Positions 8,490 through 15,615 are shown, counted from the stretch's first letter. The stretch is 64,000 bases of DNA from Roseivirga pacifica (GCF_900111145.1 NZ_FOIR01000005.1:124001-188000), one strand, 5' to 3'. The notes: generated by a model from the letters alone, not told the origin. Program-made: numbers and translations.

Positions 8490-8819
8490 TCAATTATTCT
8501 TAATTATAGAATGTGCCGTTTCAACCAGAATAGTTCGCTGCACTATGCTGGCCAATAGGTTCAACTCTGTTTTTAGTAAACACAGCTGCATATTGCTACT
8601 GCCAACGCCAATGCCCACCTTCATTTTTCCATCTTGTGTTTGGTAATAATCCTTTGCACGCACTTTCATCAGTGTTTTTAAAAACTGCCTCAGCTGCTTA
8701 TTGCTAAAAGTGAGGTGCGCCATACCGAAGTAAAGGTTAAAGTGCTCGCAGTTGGGGCACTTGGTAATGTAGGCTCCATCTTCAGAGATAATTACCTGAT
8801 TGATGTGTTGGTGACTCAT
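8490..8819 (-). CDS. Small CxxC protein, DUF6686-like (paralogue of upstream gene)
   Basis: 109 residues, no signal peptide or membrane segment. It has an N-terminal CPNC (residues 18-21) in KCPNCEHFNLYFG, then a helical middle and a C-terminal pattern MQLCLLKTELNLLASIV. It resembles the Bacteroidota family I recall as DUF6686; that name is from memory. It aligns along its length with the next gene upstream (8816-9148): CxxC, L.Y, MQ/IQ-(L/F)-C-(L/F)-x-K-TE-(L/F), so the pair is a tandem duplication. The two overlap by 4 bp (ATGA). Function is unknown; the CxxC could bind a metal or be redox active. Confidence 0.8.
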   Translation of the reverse strand: MSHQHINQVIISEDGAYITKCPNCEHFNLYFGMAHLTFSNKQLRQFLKTLMKVRAKDYYQTQDGKMKVGIGVGSSNMQLCLLKTELNLLASIVQRTILVETAHSIIKNN

Positions 8820-9148
8820 AATCCGTTGGTTATGGCTTTTTGCACTTCCAGCATTAATGCGCCTTCGTTTAGTGCTTCTTTGAAAAATTTAAATTCCGTT
8901 TTGGTAAAGCAGAATTGAATATCGGTGTGGCAAGTGCTGAGGATTACATGGCGCGGTTGGCCACAAAATTCTGTAGCATGCTTTTCGAAGCTAATTCGCT
9001 GCACCGACTCGTTAAACTGCTCGTAATCGTAGTATTCAAATCCACATAAGATATTCTTGTAGTGCAGCCCAACCCGTTTACAACCTAGGCACATAGAAAT
9101 GTTGATGTAATCGCTTTCTACTAGGGATACTGGTTGGCATGCACACAT
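8816..9148 (-). CDS. Small Cys-rich CxxC protein, DUF6686-like
   Basis: 110 residues with cysteines at MCAC, CLGC (about 20-23), ILCGF, EFCGQ, STCH and QFCF, more than in its partner gene. No signal peptide or membrane segment. The conserved C-terminal pattern DIQFCFTKTEFKFFKEAL matches MQLCLLKTELNLLASIV in the downstream paralogue. First gene of a unit controlled by the best Fur-like palindrome in the window and by a dyad pair, so it is likely expressed under iron limitation. Possible roles include iron or haem sensing, storage or redox buffering; none can be shown from the sequence. Confidence 0.8.
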   Translation of the reverse strand: MCACQPVSLVESDYINISMCLGCKRVGLHYKNILCGFEYYDYEQFNESVQRISFEKHATEFCGQPRHVILSTCHTDIQFCFTKTEFKFFKEALNEGALMLEVQKAITNGL

Positions 9149-9171
9149 ATCTTTTCGCTTTTGAATTTTTA

Positions 9172-9201
9172 TTTAGAATCATTCTAAACAGTTCAAAGGT
9201 A
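9172..9201 (-). promoter_or_regulatory. Core promoter of CxxC/flavodoxin unit: -7 box plus perfect Fur-like palindrome
   Basis: TACCTTTG on the minus strand (9194-9201) matches TAnnTTTG. Downstream is the perfect 17-bp palindrome TTTAGAAT-C-ATTCTAAA (9172-9188). Within it, TTAGAAT-N-ATTCTAA has the 7-1-7 form of the Fur box (TGATAAT-N-ATTATCA) and shares 5 of 7 bases per half. Its centre is 32 nt upstream of the ATG at 9148. Assignment to Fur rather than another metal regulator is inference. Confidence 0.75.
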
Positions 9202-9225
9202 GAAATGGAAAGTGCCGCCCGCAAT

Positions 9226-9262
9226 GGCTATTGCTAGGGAAAAGGTATCACTAGTAGTAGGG
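9226..9262. promoter_or_regulatory. Two-copy 14-bp dyad array upstream of CxxC/flavodoxin unit
   Basis: GGCTATTGCTAGGG (9226-9239) and CACTAGTAGTAGGG (9249-9262) are 23 bp apart and keep the CTA-N4-TAG core of the dyads in the two receptor promoters, though the outer bases have drifted. The proximal centre is exactly 35 bp from the -7 box centre, as at the other two promoters. Weak outer bases suggest weaker binding here. Confidence 0.65.
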
Positions 9263-9338
9263 ATAGGAGTAGTAGTAAAGTAATAGGGAATGGTAAATTA
9301 GGTAATTGGGAAAGAGAAAAATGGAAGGCGGTTAGCCG

Positions 9339-9971
9339 TTAAACATTCTTCAAATCAATCCATCCCTTTTCTACAGCATAGATGATTAATTCGGTAGGAC
9401 TCTTTAGCTGTAACTTTTTAAGGATGTTTTTACGATGCGAATTAACGGTATGCAGGCTCAACTTTAACTCCTGGGCAATCGCTTCGGAGGCAAGTCCTTT
9501 TCCGATCAACTGCACGATCTGCATTTCACGGTGGCTCAACTCCAAGGTTTGGTTAATCTCCGTTTGGGTAATTATGTCCATTGTGGAAGGACAGAAGAAT
9601 TTGCCACCATCGTTGATATTGTGAATGGCCAAAGAGATCTCTTGTTCAGAGCAGTTTTTGGTAACAATTCCTTTAATACCCGACTTAAGCAATGCCCGCA
9701 TTTGCTGTGGTTCGCGGTCATTAGTGGCTACTAGCACCTTCAGTTTTGGAAGTTGTTTTAGTACCAGTCTTAGCATTTCGTGTGGTACAAAAGAGGTATT
9801 GGCATAGTCAAGCACCAAAAAATCCGGCTTTATCTGCTCAAGTTGCTCTTTGAGCTGGCGCTTGGTGTCTAGCCTTACAATCTCACCAAACAGCTCGGCA
9901 TTCTGCAGAATAAACCGCATACCCTCACCGGAAAGGAATTGTGGATCGTAAATGGCTGCCTTCTTAGACAA
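9339..9971 (-). CDS. LuxR/NarL-family response regulator, orphan
   Basis: 210 residues: a receiver domain (about 4-125) and a LuxR-type HTH (about 146-200; ELSHREMQIVQLIGKGLASEAIAQELKLSLHTVNSHRKNILKKL). The likely phospho-acceptor is Asp55 in FLVLDYA; Thr83 (LVATND) and Lys105 (IVTKN) occupy the conserved switch positions. The usual acidic pair at the first strand is reduced to one Asp (AAIYDP). The start is TTG at 9971: an in-frame TAA lies two codons upstream, and the next Met (18) would remove the first strand. No histidine kinase is nearby. Its place inside the iron island makes it the leading candidate to bind the 14-bp dyads; that is inference. Confidence 0.88.
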   Translation of the reverse strand: MSKKAAIYDPQFLSGEGMRFILQNAELFGEIVRLDTKRQLKEQLEQIKPDFLVLDYANTSFVPHEMLRLVLKQLPKLKVLVATNDREPQQMRALLKSGIKGIVTKNCSEQEISLAIHNINDGGKFFCPSTMDIITQTEINQTLELSHREMQIVQLIGKGLASEAIAQELKLSLHTVNSHRKNILKKLQLKSPTELIIYAVEKGWIDLKNV

Positions 9972-9977
9972 TATTTA

Positions 9978-10007
9978 TTTAGACTGGTTAAAAACAATGC
10001 AAACATA
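9978..10007 (-). promoter_or_regulatory. Promoter of the LuxR-type regulator: -7 box and degenerate Fur-like site
   Basis: TATGTTTG on the minus strand (10000-10007) matches TAnnTTTG. Its centre is 17.5 bp from the centre of a half-conserved box (TTTAGACT-G-GTTAAAAA, 9978-9994) whose left half is identical to the receptor boxes. No CTA-N4-TAG dyad occurs at the expected 35-bp position (10032-10045), so this gene appears to be under the metal-type box only. Confidence 0.55.
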
Positions 10008-10024
10008 AGCGATTAATATTAAGC

Positions 10025-10065
10025 ATGCAGCCCTTTTGTGTAATTGTTTGCTAAAAGGGCTGCAT
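10025..10065 (-). terminator. Hairpin terminator after the PepSY gene
   Basis: A perfect 13-bp stem, ATGCAGCCCTTTT (10025-10037) with AAAAGGGCTGCAT (10053-10065), loop 15 nt, about 60 bp after the PepSY stop codon. The following minus-strand bases are only moderately U-rich, so efficiency is uncertain, but it separates the siderophore unit from the regulator gene. Confidence 0.7.
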
Positions 10066-10125
10066 TATTAGTAACCGAGGCCACTTTCCTCACGAGTTGA
10101 AGCGTCTCGCTTCCACATTAAATCC

Positions 10126-12177
10126 CTACTTTTCAATCCCCACAATCAGCTCCTTATTCCACTGGCGAAAAGCCTTGATAAGGAAGATGCTGATTAGTAC
10201 CATAACAGCCAAGGCCACGATTTCAGAAACGTTTGAGGCTTCATACATCAGCGCGGTAAGCAGGTGATAAACATTGAATAACCCTTGTAAAATGGCCCAA
10301 GTAAAGGCAGTCCAATAGAACCAACGCACCTTCACTTCAAGGCAAAGTACCGAGAATAGGAAGGCAAAACCTTCGAGCCCTACTCGCCACAAGTGGTGCG
10401 ACAATGGTACGTGCCCAGTTGCGTCATCCATTACCATAGTTTCATTGTAGTACACACCATAAAGCCCATACATGCCGTGTAGTATGTAGCCAATGGCACT
10501 AGCCAGCCAGAGTATTGCGATTTTATATTTCATTGGTTTTTCTGTTTCAGTTTGTGATGTTAATTCAGTGGTAAATTCTTCTTTTTGCTGTGCCAGCAGC
10601 TCCTCATGGGTAGGAGAAAGCGGCTCACGCTTTTTAATTTTTGTTAGGGTGAAAAGTGCAATGGTGCTCATGCCAATCCAGGTGAGATCTACCAAAGCAA
10701 TTTCCACCTGATTTTGAGTAATCATGGTCCAAACCCAGTTGCCGGAAATCAATCCGTTTACAATAGGAATAAGTAGCCCCAACACTGCTCCAGATAGCAA
10801 AGTGTATTTTGTAGTGAAGTAGTTATTTCGCTTAAAGCGGAAGAACAGCGTTACGATAATTCCTACAATAAAAAAGGCCAGATAGAGCAAGCTTTGTCGG
10901 CTAACATCCATGCTACGCGGTAGCATGCGCGCAACAATCATGGCGAAAGCCGTTACCGGATAAATCGACATACAGATGGCTATAAATGAGTGCCCAACTT
11001 TTCGGTTGAAAAGCCTTTGACTTGCCGGAATAGTCTTTTTCTCGCGGGCATTCAGCCAAATTAACACGCCACTAATGATGACAAAACAGGTGATAAGCGC
11101 CAAAATGAAATACACCATTTTGAGCGGGTAACCACCCCAATCGCCAAAGTGCAGCGCACGAACTGTTGCTTCTACACCTTCCAGATAGTTTGGCTCTTCT
11201 GGTAGCTTTTCTGCGATTAGCTCGCGGCTAGCAACATCATAAATGGCGCGGCCATGCGCTACAAATTTCTTCTGGTTCATTACCATCCCATCCACTTGGA
11301 ACATCATATTGTCTGTTCCATAATTGCGGACGTAAACCTGCACTGGCGTAAAGCCTTCCCATCTGCCTTGCACATCTTCCATAAAGCCATTTAAGCTGCC
11401 TATGGATTCCGTTGGTTGCCCCAGTTCATAAGTCTTCATCATAGGACGAACCTCTTCAATAAGTTTAGTTTGGTCACCATTATAAACTAGGCTGCCCGGC
11501 ACCAATACAAATATTGACATGCAGAGAAAGCAGCTCGTTACTGCGAACACGAACTGAAATGGCAAGCCAATCATACCCAAAGCTGTGTGGGCGTCCGTCC
11601 AAATGGTTTTGGCCTTGGCTTTAGGGCGAAAAACATAGAAGTTGGAAACGATCTTTTTCCAGTGAACAATAACACCGGTAACAATGGCCAACAGAAAGAA
11701 GAAAGCTACAAAACCAGCAATGTAGATGCCCACATAAGGAATTTGTGAGAAGAAGTGCAGGCGATAAACCAACTCACCAATACTATAGAAAGAGTAGTAT
11801 TCAGACCAAGTATAGTCGTGCGCGTCTATAAAGAAGTAGTAAAGTTTACCCTCTTTGTTTGGAGCCTTAATAGTATCTTGGGATTCACTCAACTGAAAGT
11901 AAATCTCCTGCTTGGCATCGGGCACCAAAATGCGCAGGTCACGGCCATACAACTCATAATCTTCGGCCTTTATGGCTTCAATGGCTCGATCATAGTCAAT
12001 GTCGAGCGCCTCTTCCACATTTACTTTGTCGCCCTTTTCCCATGCAGTGATTTCATCCTTTATTAAGGCAAAAGCACCACAAAAGAAGATGACAAACAAA
12101 ACAGTACTAATAACAATACCCGATACCGTATGCAGGTGAAAGAATACGTGATAATTTCTTTTCGATTCAGAACTCAT
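10126..12177 (-). CDS. PepSY-associated membrane protein (PiuB/FoxB-like), C-terminally extended
   Basis: 683 residues. The first ~400 match the PepSY_TM family: an N-terminal TM (VSGIVISTVLFVIFFCGAFALI), a periplasmic PepSY-like region, a TM near 160-180 ending VTGVIVHWKKI, TMs around WTDAHTALGMIGLPFQFVFAVTSCFLCM, and a late HFGDWGGYPLKMVYFILALITCFVIISGVLIWL segment. About 250 more residues add several TM helices, longer than typical single-module PiuB proteins. Family members accompany siderophore receptors and are implicated in reductive iron release from siderophores. It is the last gene of the receptor-DUF3325-DUF3649 unit, 8 bp after its neighbour. Confidence 0.85.
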   Translation of the reverse strand: MSSESKRNYHVFFHLHTVSGIVISTVLFVIFFCGAFALIKDEITAWEKGDKVNVEEALDIDYDRAIEAIKAEDYELYGRDLRILVPDAKQEIYFQLSESQDTIKAPNKEGKLYYFFIDAHDYTWSEYYSFYSIGELVYRLHFFSQIPYVGIYIAGFVAFFFLLAIVTGVIVHWKKIVSNFYVFRPKAKAKTIWTDAHTALGMIGLPFQFVFAVTSCFLCMSIFVLVPGSLVYNGDQTKLIEEVRPMMKTYELGQPTESIGSLNGFMEDVQGRWEGFTPVQVYVRNYGTDNMMFQVDGMVMNQKKFVAHGRAIYDVASRELIAEKLPEEPNYLEGVEATVRALHFGDWGGYPLKMVYFILALITCFVIISGVLIWLNAREKKTIPASQRLFNRKVGHSFIAICMSIYPVTAFAMIVARMLPRSMDVSRQSLLYLAFFIVGIIVTLFFRFKRNNYFTTKYTLLSGAVLGLLIPIVNGLISGNWVWTMITQNQVEIALVDLTWIGMSTIALFTLTKIKKREPLSPTHEELLAQQKEEFTTELTSQTETEKPMKYKIAILWLASAIGYILHGMYGLYGVYYNETMVMDDATGHVPLSHHLWRVGLEGFAFLFSVLCLEVKVRWFYWTAFTWAILQGLFNVYHLLTALMYEASNVSEIVALAVMVLISIFLIKAFRQWNKELIVGIEK

Positions 12178-12185
12178 AACTCAGT

Positions 12186-12467
12186 TTATCGGATTAGATA
12201 GGCGATTACAGCAAGTAGAACGATGGCAACGAGGTAGTAAGTCCAAGCCTTGCCTCCGCTTTTCATCATAAATGGAATAATGAAAAGTACCATCCAAAGC
12301 ATATAAAGTGTGTACACTGACGTGACCACTACGGCAGCTTTGTTTTCGAACACCAAGCCCAGTACATAGTGGAACATGGCCGATAGCAAATAGCCACCAA
12401 TTAAGCCGGCAGTAATTTTTGCGGCACGCTGCGTGCCTGACGATAAGTATTTCGGATTCGCTGGCAT
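12186..12467 (-). CDS. Small membrane protein, DUF3649-like iron-uptake accessory
   Basis: 93 residues with three hydrophobic segments. The pattern AAKITAGLIGGYLLSAM near the N-terminus and YTLYMLWMVLFIIPFMMKSGGKAW near the middle resembles DUF3649, a family found with TonB receptors and PepSY proteins in Proteobacteria; the match is by eye and distant. It overlaps the upstream gene by one base (TAATG). An overlapping frame at 12181-12483 is a shadow. Confidence 0.65.
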   Translation of the reverse strand: MPANPKYLSSGTQRAAKITAGLIGGYLLSAMFHYVLGLVFENKAAVVVTSVYTLYMLWMVLFIIPFMMKSGGKAWTYYLVAIVLLAVIAYLIR

Positions 12468-12793
12468 TAGATAAGAAATTCAATGGCGAGTGAAACGATC
12501 ATTACAATTAAGAGCCCAAGCTTATTCACCACCCTTAGCGGGTACAGCAGTATGAGTAAAGAAAAAGCTAGCGTTACCACCAATATGAAATAAATGGCTG
12601 CGGCTGCATATCCTGCATAAATCCCCAATGCAATGTAGGAGGCAACTAAAAGCACCAAACCTACGAGCTTTCGCACTTTTAACTGCTGTACAGAAAGTGT
12701 CTGAAATTCGGCATTAACAGCCTGCATTTTTTGGGAGGTACTGTACAGGAAAAAACTTCCCAAAAGGCAGAGTATAATTGATATTGTGACCAT
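12467..12793 (-). CDS. Small membrane protein, DUF3325-like iron-uptake accessory
   Basis: 108 residues from ATG 12793, with TM segments at about 2-18, 42-60, 63-85 and 91-108. The layout TM, short polar stretch, then GLVLLVASYIALGIYAGYAAAAIYFILVV and LLILLYPLRVV resembles DUF3325, which in Proteobacteria often sits with DUF3649 and PepSY genes. A longer reading from 12841 is rejected because its first 16 codons lie inside a terminator-like hairpin (12813-12855) and are hydrophilic. Assignment rests on order and topology. Confidence 0.65.
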   Translation of the reverse strand: MVTISIILCLLGSFFLYSTSQKMQAVNAEFQTLSVQQLKVRKLVGLVLLVASYIALGIYAGYAAAAIYFILVVTLAFSLLILLYPLRVVNKLGLLIVMIVSLAIEFLI

Positions 12794-12797
12794 ATGT

Positions 12798-12855
12798 GTA
12801 AAAACCAAAGAAGGGTGCCGCTTGTATGGACCTAAAACCATACGCTACGGCACCC
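12798..12855 (-). terminator. Terminator or attenuator after siderophore receptor
   Basis: GGGTGCCG (12813-12820) pairs with CGGCACCC (12848-12855), and inner bases ATGG/CCAT extend the stem with a small bulge. On the minus strand it is followed by TTCTTTGGTTTTT (12800-12812). It lies 20 nt beyond the receptor stop codon and ends 5 nt before the next gene's ATG, so it probably allows partial read-through and makes the receptor far more abundant than the three membrane proteins behind it. Confidence 0.8.
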
Positions 12856-12874
12856 GTGAGCTGAATTACTACTG

Positions 12875-15292
12875 TTAGAATTTGTATTGTAGACTCAAAA
12901 GGTACGCTCTTGGCTCTTGTGGTGTAATCGTAGACCAGCCAGAGTAGTACTCTTCGTCAAATAAGTTATTCACTTTTAGTCCCACTCGGAATTTCTCCAG
13001 TTGATAGTAAACCGAAGCATTACCAATGGTATACTTAGGCAGCATAAAAGTGCCCGTGTTAGCATAGTTAAGCACTGCTCTTTCGCTAGATCCGTTGATT
13101 CCGAATCCAAAGCCAATACCAGTTAAAGCACCATTCTGAACCTCGTAAGTAGCCCAAAAGTTGTAAAGTTCTTTTGGCCCTGCTTCCAAAGGTCTTGTGC
13201 CTAATTGGTTGTCATTGTCCGTTTCAATTACTTCACTTTCGTTGTTGGTATAACCACCTCTAAAGTTCAGACCAGCCACCGGATTAGCATTGATCTCAAT
13301 TTCGAAACCGCTGCTGGTTACTTCTCCTGCCTGTATTTGGTTGAAAGGATTATCTGGATCGGCCATTACCTTATCCGAAACAGTAATGCCGTAGTAGCTT
13401 ACCGTAGCATTCAATCTGTTATAGAATAGATTGGTTTTGAAACCGAATTCCAACTGATTAGCCTGCTCAGGGTCGAAAGACTTTAATGTTTGCGGACCAT
13501 CATTTGGATCGCCCACAAGCGCAGGACCTACATTGTTAAAGCTGTTTTGGTAGTTGGCAAAAACTGAAAGTTTATCGGCTATTGGCTGATACAATACACC
13601 AAACTTAGGAGACAAAGTAGTTTGGTCGTAAGCGCCAGCCCCCTCTAGATCACCTTCGTTTTCAAATCTATCCAAACGTACACTTGCCATTACCGAAAGT
13701 GTTGGGGTAAAGTTGATCACATCAGAAACATAAGAGCTGATCACGTTTTGAGTAGCCTTGTTTGAGCCATTTGGCTGATTAGCCAGTGCAGCATCTACCC
13801 CAGCAGTAGTCAATGCCCATGGCCCTGTCTCAACCTCAGGCGTTAATGGGTTGTCTGCATAAAGTTGCCCTGAAGGAGAAACACTTCCGTAGAAAGCATA
13901 GCCAGAGCTGTAATCGCTTGAAGTAGCCGTTAGGTAATCTATCCCAAACACAAATCGGTTTCTTAGGTTGCCGATTTTAAAATCACCAATCAGGTTTTCC
14001 TGAATATCGAAAGTGTTGGTTTGGCCATTCTGCTTATTGATTAAACGAGTGAATACATTTGTTGGGTAAACACCGTAATCGTATAGGTAAGAATAGTAAC
14101 CATCGGTAATGGTGTGGCTGGTTGAAACCACTGTTTGCGATGTCCAGTTGTCCGAAAGCTTATAGCTAGCCTCACCTCTAAAGTTAGAAGTAGGCGTTTT
14201 TAATGTTAATGCATTGCTAGTGAATGACAGGTTTCTGTTGTAACCCAACTCCTCAAGATTGGAAGCTGCACTTGGTACCGCTCTATTCAAAAATAGCATG
14301 GTTGGGTTTGTTTGCTCGGCTTTTGTAATCTCTCCGTAGAAAGAAAGGCTAAGCCTGTTATTCGCTCTATAGGTTAATGAAGGGGCTATAAAAAAAGTCT
14401 CTCTCATACCCGCATCCTGAAAACTCCCTTTGGTTTGATATGAAGTATTCAAGCGGAAATAAACGCTCTTTTCTTTATCCAATGCTCCGTTGAAATCGGC
14501 TGTTAACTGATTAAAGCCAAAAGACCCAGTGGTATAATCCACCATTCCACCTTGTCCAGCATAAGGCTTTTTGGTTACCACGTTGATGATACCACCGTAA
14601 GAGCCCACAGAGTTACCAAACAGTGTAGCCGATGGCCCTTTCAACACCTCAATGCGCTCAATATTGGCTGCGTTAATGGTTCCGTTGGTTAAACCTGGCA
14701 TTCCGTTTACCAATTGCGGTTGTACTGAAAAACCTCTCAAGCTGTAGTAGCCAGCACCGTCTCCACCACGGCCGGTAGATGTCCAGAGTTTGTCTACACC
14801 AGTTGCGTTTTTCAAGGCATCTTCAAAGTTGGTTACCGTTTGCGACACCAACAGCTCGTTGGTAATGGTAGTATAAACCTGCGTGTTCTCCATGTCCTTT
14901 AAAGGCAACTTGGCCACGTATGCAGTTTCCTCTCGCGAGAATTTGTTGGTACGTTCCGCAGTTACTTCCACATCCTGAAGGATTTCGTTTCCTTCGTAAA
15001 GTGTAATTTCAGAAAGCTCGGTAGTACGGCCGTCTACATTTAACTCAATTTCTAAGGTTTTAAAACCAATAAATGAAAGCTTGAGCGTTGCCGGACCAGT
15101 AGCCACACCGCTAATAGTAAATTCACCATCTATATCTGTAATGGCACCTTGCTGCGTACCTAAAACAGCAACATTTACCCCCGGCAACGGAAGTTGGTTG
15201 TTGTCGAGTACACGACCCTTAATGGTACCGCTTTGTGCATATGCATTCAGTGTTATGAATAGCAATACAATTAGTTGTAATAGTTTCCTCAT
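12875..15292 (-). CDS. TonB-dependent siderophore receptor
   Basis: 805 residues. Signal peptide MRKLLQLIVLLFITLNAYA, then a CarboxypepD_reg-like domain (SGTIKGRVLDNNQLPLPGVNVAVLGTQ...), a plug with VEVTAERTNKFSREETAYVAKLPLK, IERIEVLKGPSATLFGNSVGSYGGIINVVTKKP, and a long barrel ending AYLLSLQYKF. The KGPSATLFG and GGIINVVTKKP forms and the barrel length fit FpvA/FecA-like siderophore receptors more than haem receptors. It imports a ferric siderophore across the outer membrane using TonB. Its promoter carries a -7 box, a Fur-like site and two dyads; downstream genes encode candidates for siderophore iron release. Confidence 0.93.
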   Translation of the reverse strand: MRKLLQLIVLLFITLNAYAQSGTIKGRVLDNNQLPLPGVNVAVLGTQQGAITDIDGEFTISGVATGPATLKLSFIGFKTLEIELNVDGRTTELSEITLYEGNEILQDVEVTAERTNKFSREETAYVAKLPLKDMENTQVYTTITNELLVSQTVTNFEDALKNATGVDKLWTSTGRGGDGAGYYSLRGFSVQPQLVNGMPGLTNGTINAANIERIEVLKGPSATLFGNSVGSYGGIINVVTKKPYAGQGGMVDYTTGSFGFNQLTADFNGALDKEKSVYFRLNTSYQTKGSFQDAGMRETFFIAPSLTYRANNRLSLSFYGEITKAEQTNPTMLFLNRAVPSAASNLEELGYNRNLSFTSNALTLKTPTSNFRGEASYKLSDNWTSQTVVSTSHTITDGYYSYLYDYGVYPTNVFTRLINKQNGQTNTFDIQENLIGDFKIGNLRNRFVFGIDYLTATSSDYSSGYAFYGSVSPSGQLYADNPLTPEVETGPWALTTAGVDAALANQPNGSNKATQNVISSYVSDVINFTPTLSVMASVRLDRFENEGDLEGAGAYDQTTLSPKFGVLYQPIADKLSVFANYQNSFNNVGPALVGDPNDGPQTLKSFDPEQANQLEFGFKTNLFYNRLNATVSYYGITVSDKVMADPDNPFNQIQAGEVTSSGFEIEINANPVAGLNFRGGYTNNESEVIETDNDNQLGTRPLEAGPKELYNFWATYEVQNGALTGIGFGFGINGSSERAVLNYANTGTFMLPKYTIGNASVYYQLEKFRVGLKVNNLFDEEYYSGWSTITPQEPRAYLLSLQYKF

Positions 15293-15297
15293 ATTTA

Positions 15298-15328
15298 TTT
15301 AGACTGATTCTTAATAGACACAAAGGTA
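15298..15328 (-). promoter_or_regulatory. Core promoter of siderophore receptor: -7 box plus Fur-like site
   Basis: TACCTTTG on the minus strand (15321-15328) matches TAnnTTTG. The box TTTAGACT-G-ATTCTTAA (15298-15314) differs from the haem-operon box only at the centre base, and lies 5 bp before the ATG at 15292. The two centres are 18.5 bp apart, as in the haem operon. Confidence 0.7.
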
Positions 15329-15352
15329 TAGGTGGGCAAAAACCGCTGCAAT

Positions 15353-15389
15353 CACTATTGGTGGTGAAAGTGAATCACTAGTTCTAGTG
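15353..15389. promoter_or_regulatory. Two-copy 14-bp dyad array upstream of siderophore receptor
   Basis: CACTATTGGTGGTG (15353-15366, one mismatch in the dyad) and the perfect CACTAGTTCTAGTG (15376-15389) are 23 bp apart. The proximal centre is exactly 35 bp from the -7 box centre. A third unit at the next 23-bp step (15399) is not present. Confidence 0.8.
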
Positions 15390-15607
15390 ATAATCGAAAA
15401 ATATGAGGTCTGATACTTTGGGATATACTATCCTCCTAGAATTGGGTATAAGCTGTGAAGAAGCGGTTTACTTAAAAATAGCCGCGCAGCTTTCACTGAG
15501 AACCAGCCGTATTGTTCCTTCAAGGAACCTTAAAGATCAAAAAACAATTAAATGTATGTACATGTTATTTTAGACCGACAGAATTTAGCGATCATGGCAA
15601 ATCGCTT

Positions 15608-15615
15608 TAGTTTTG
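15608..15615 (+). promoter_or_regulatory. -7 box of FMN reductase gene
   Basis: TAGTTTTG matches TAnnTTTG and lies 16 bp before the ATG at 15632. No clear -33 TTTG upstream. Confidence 0.5.

Noticed and set aside
9263-9290. GTAGTAAAG-type direct repeats after the dyad pair
   Set aside because: Do not fit the CTA-N4-TAG dyad at the 23-bp step (9272); probably low-complexity.
10032-10045. Expected dyad position upstream of the regulator gene
   Set aside because: Sequence here belongs to the PepSY terminator hairpin; no CTA-N4-TAG.
12181-12483. Frame overlapping the DUF3649-like gene
   Set aside because: Cys/His-rich shadow frame; the 12186-12467 frame has clear TM segments and correct coupling to neighbours.
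12794-12841. Upstream start of the DUF3325-like gene
   Set aside because: These codons form the terminator hairpin and encode a hydrophilic leader before the first TM.
15403-15573. 56-codon plus-strand reading frame before the FMN reductase gene
   Set aside because: No promoter or RBS of its own, no recognisable domain, starts next to the receptor's distal dyad. Could be chance.
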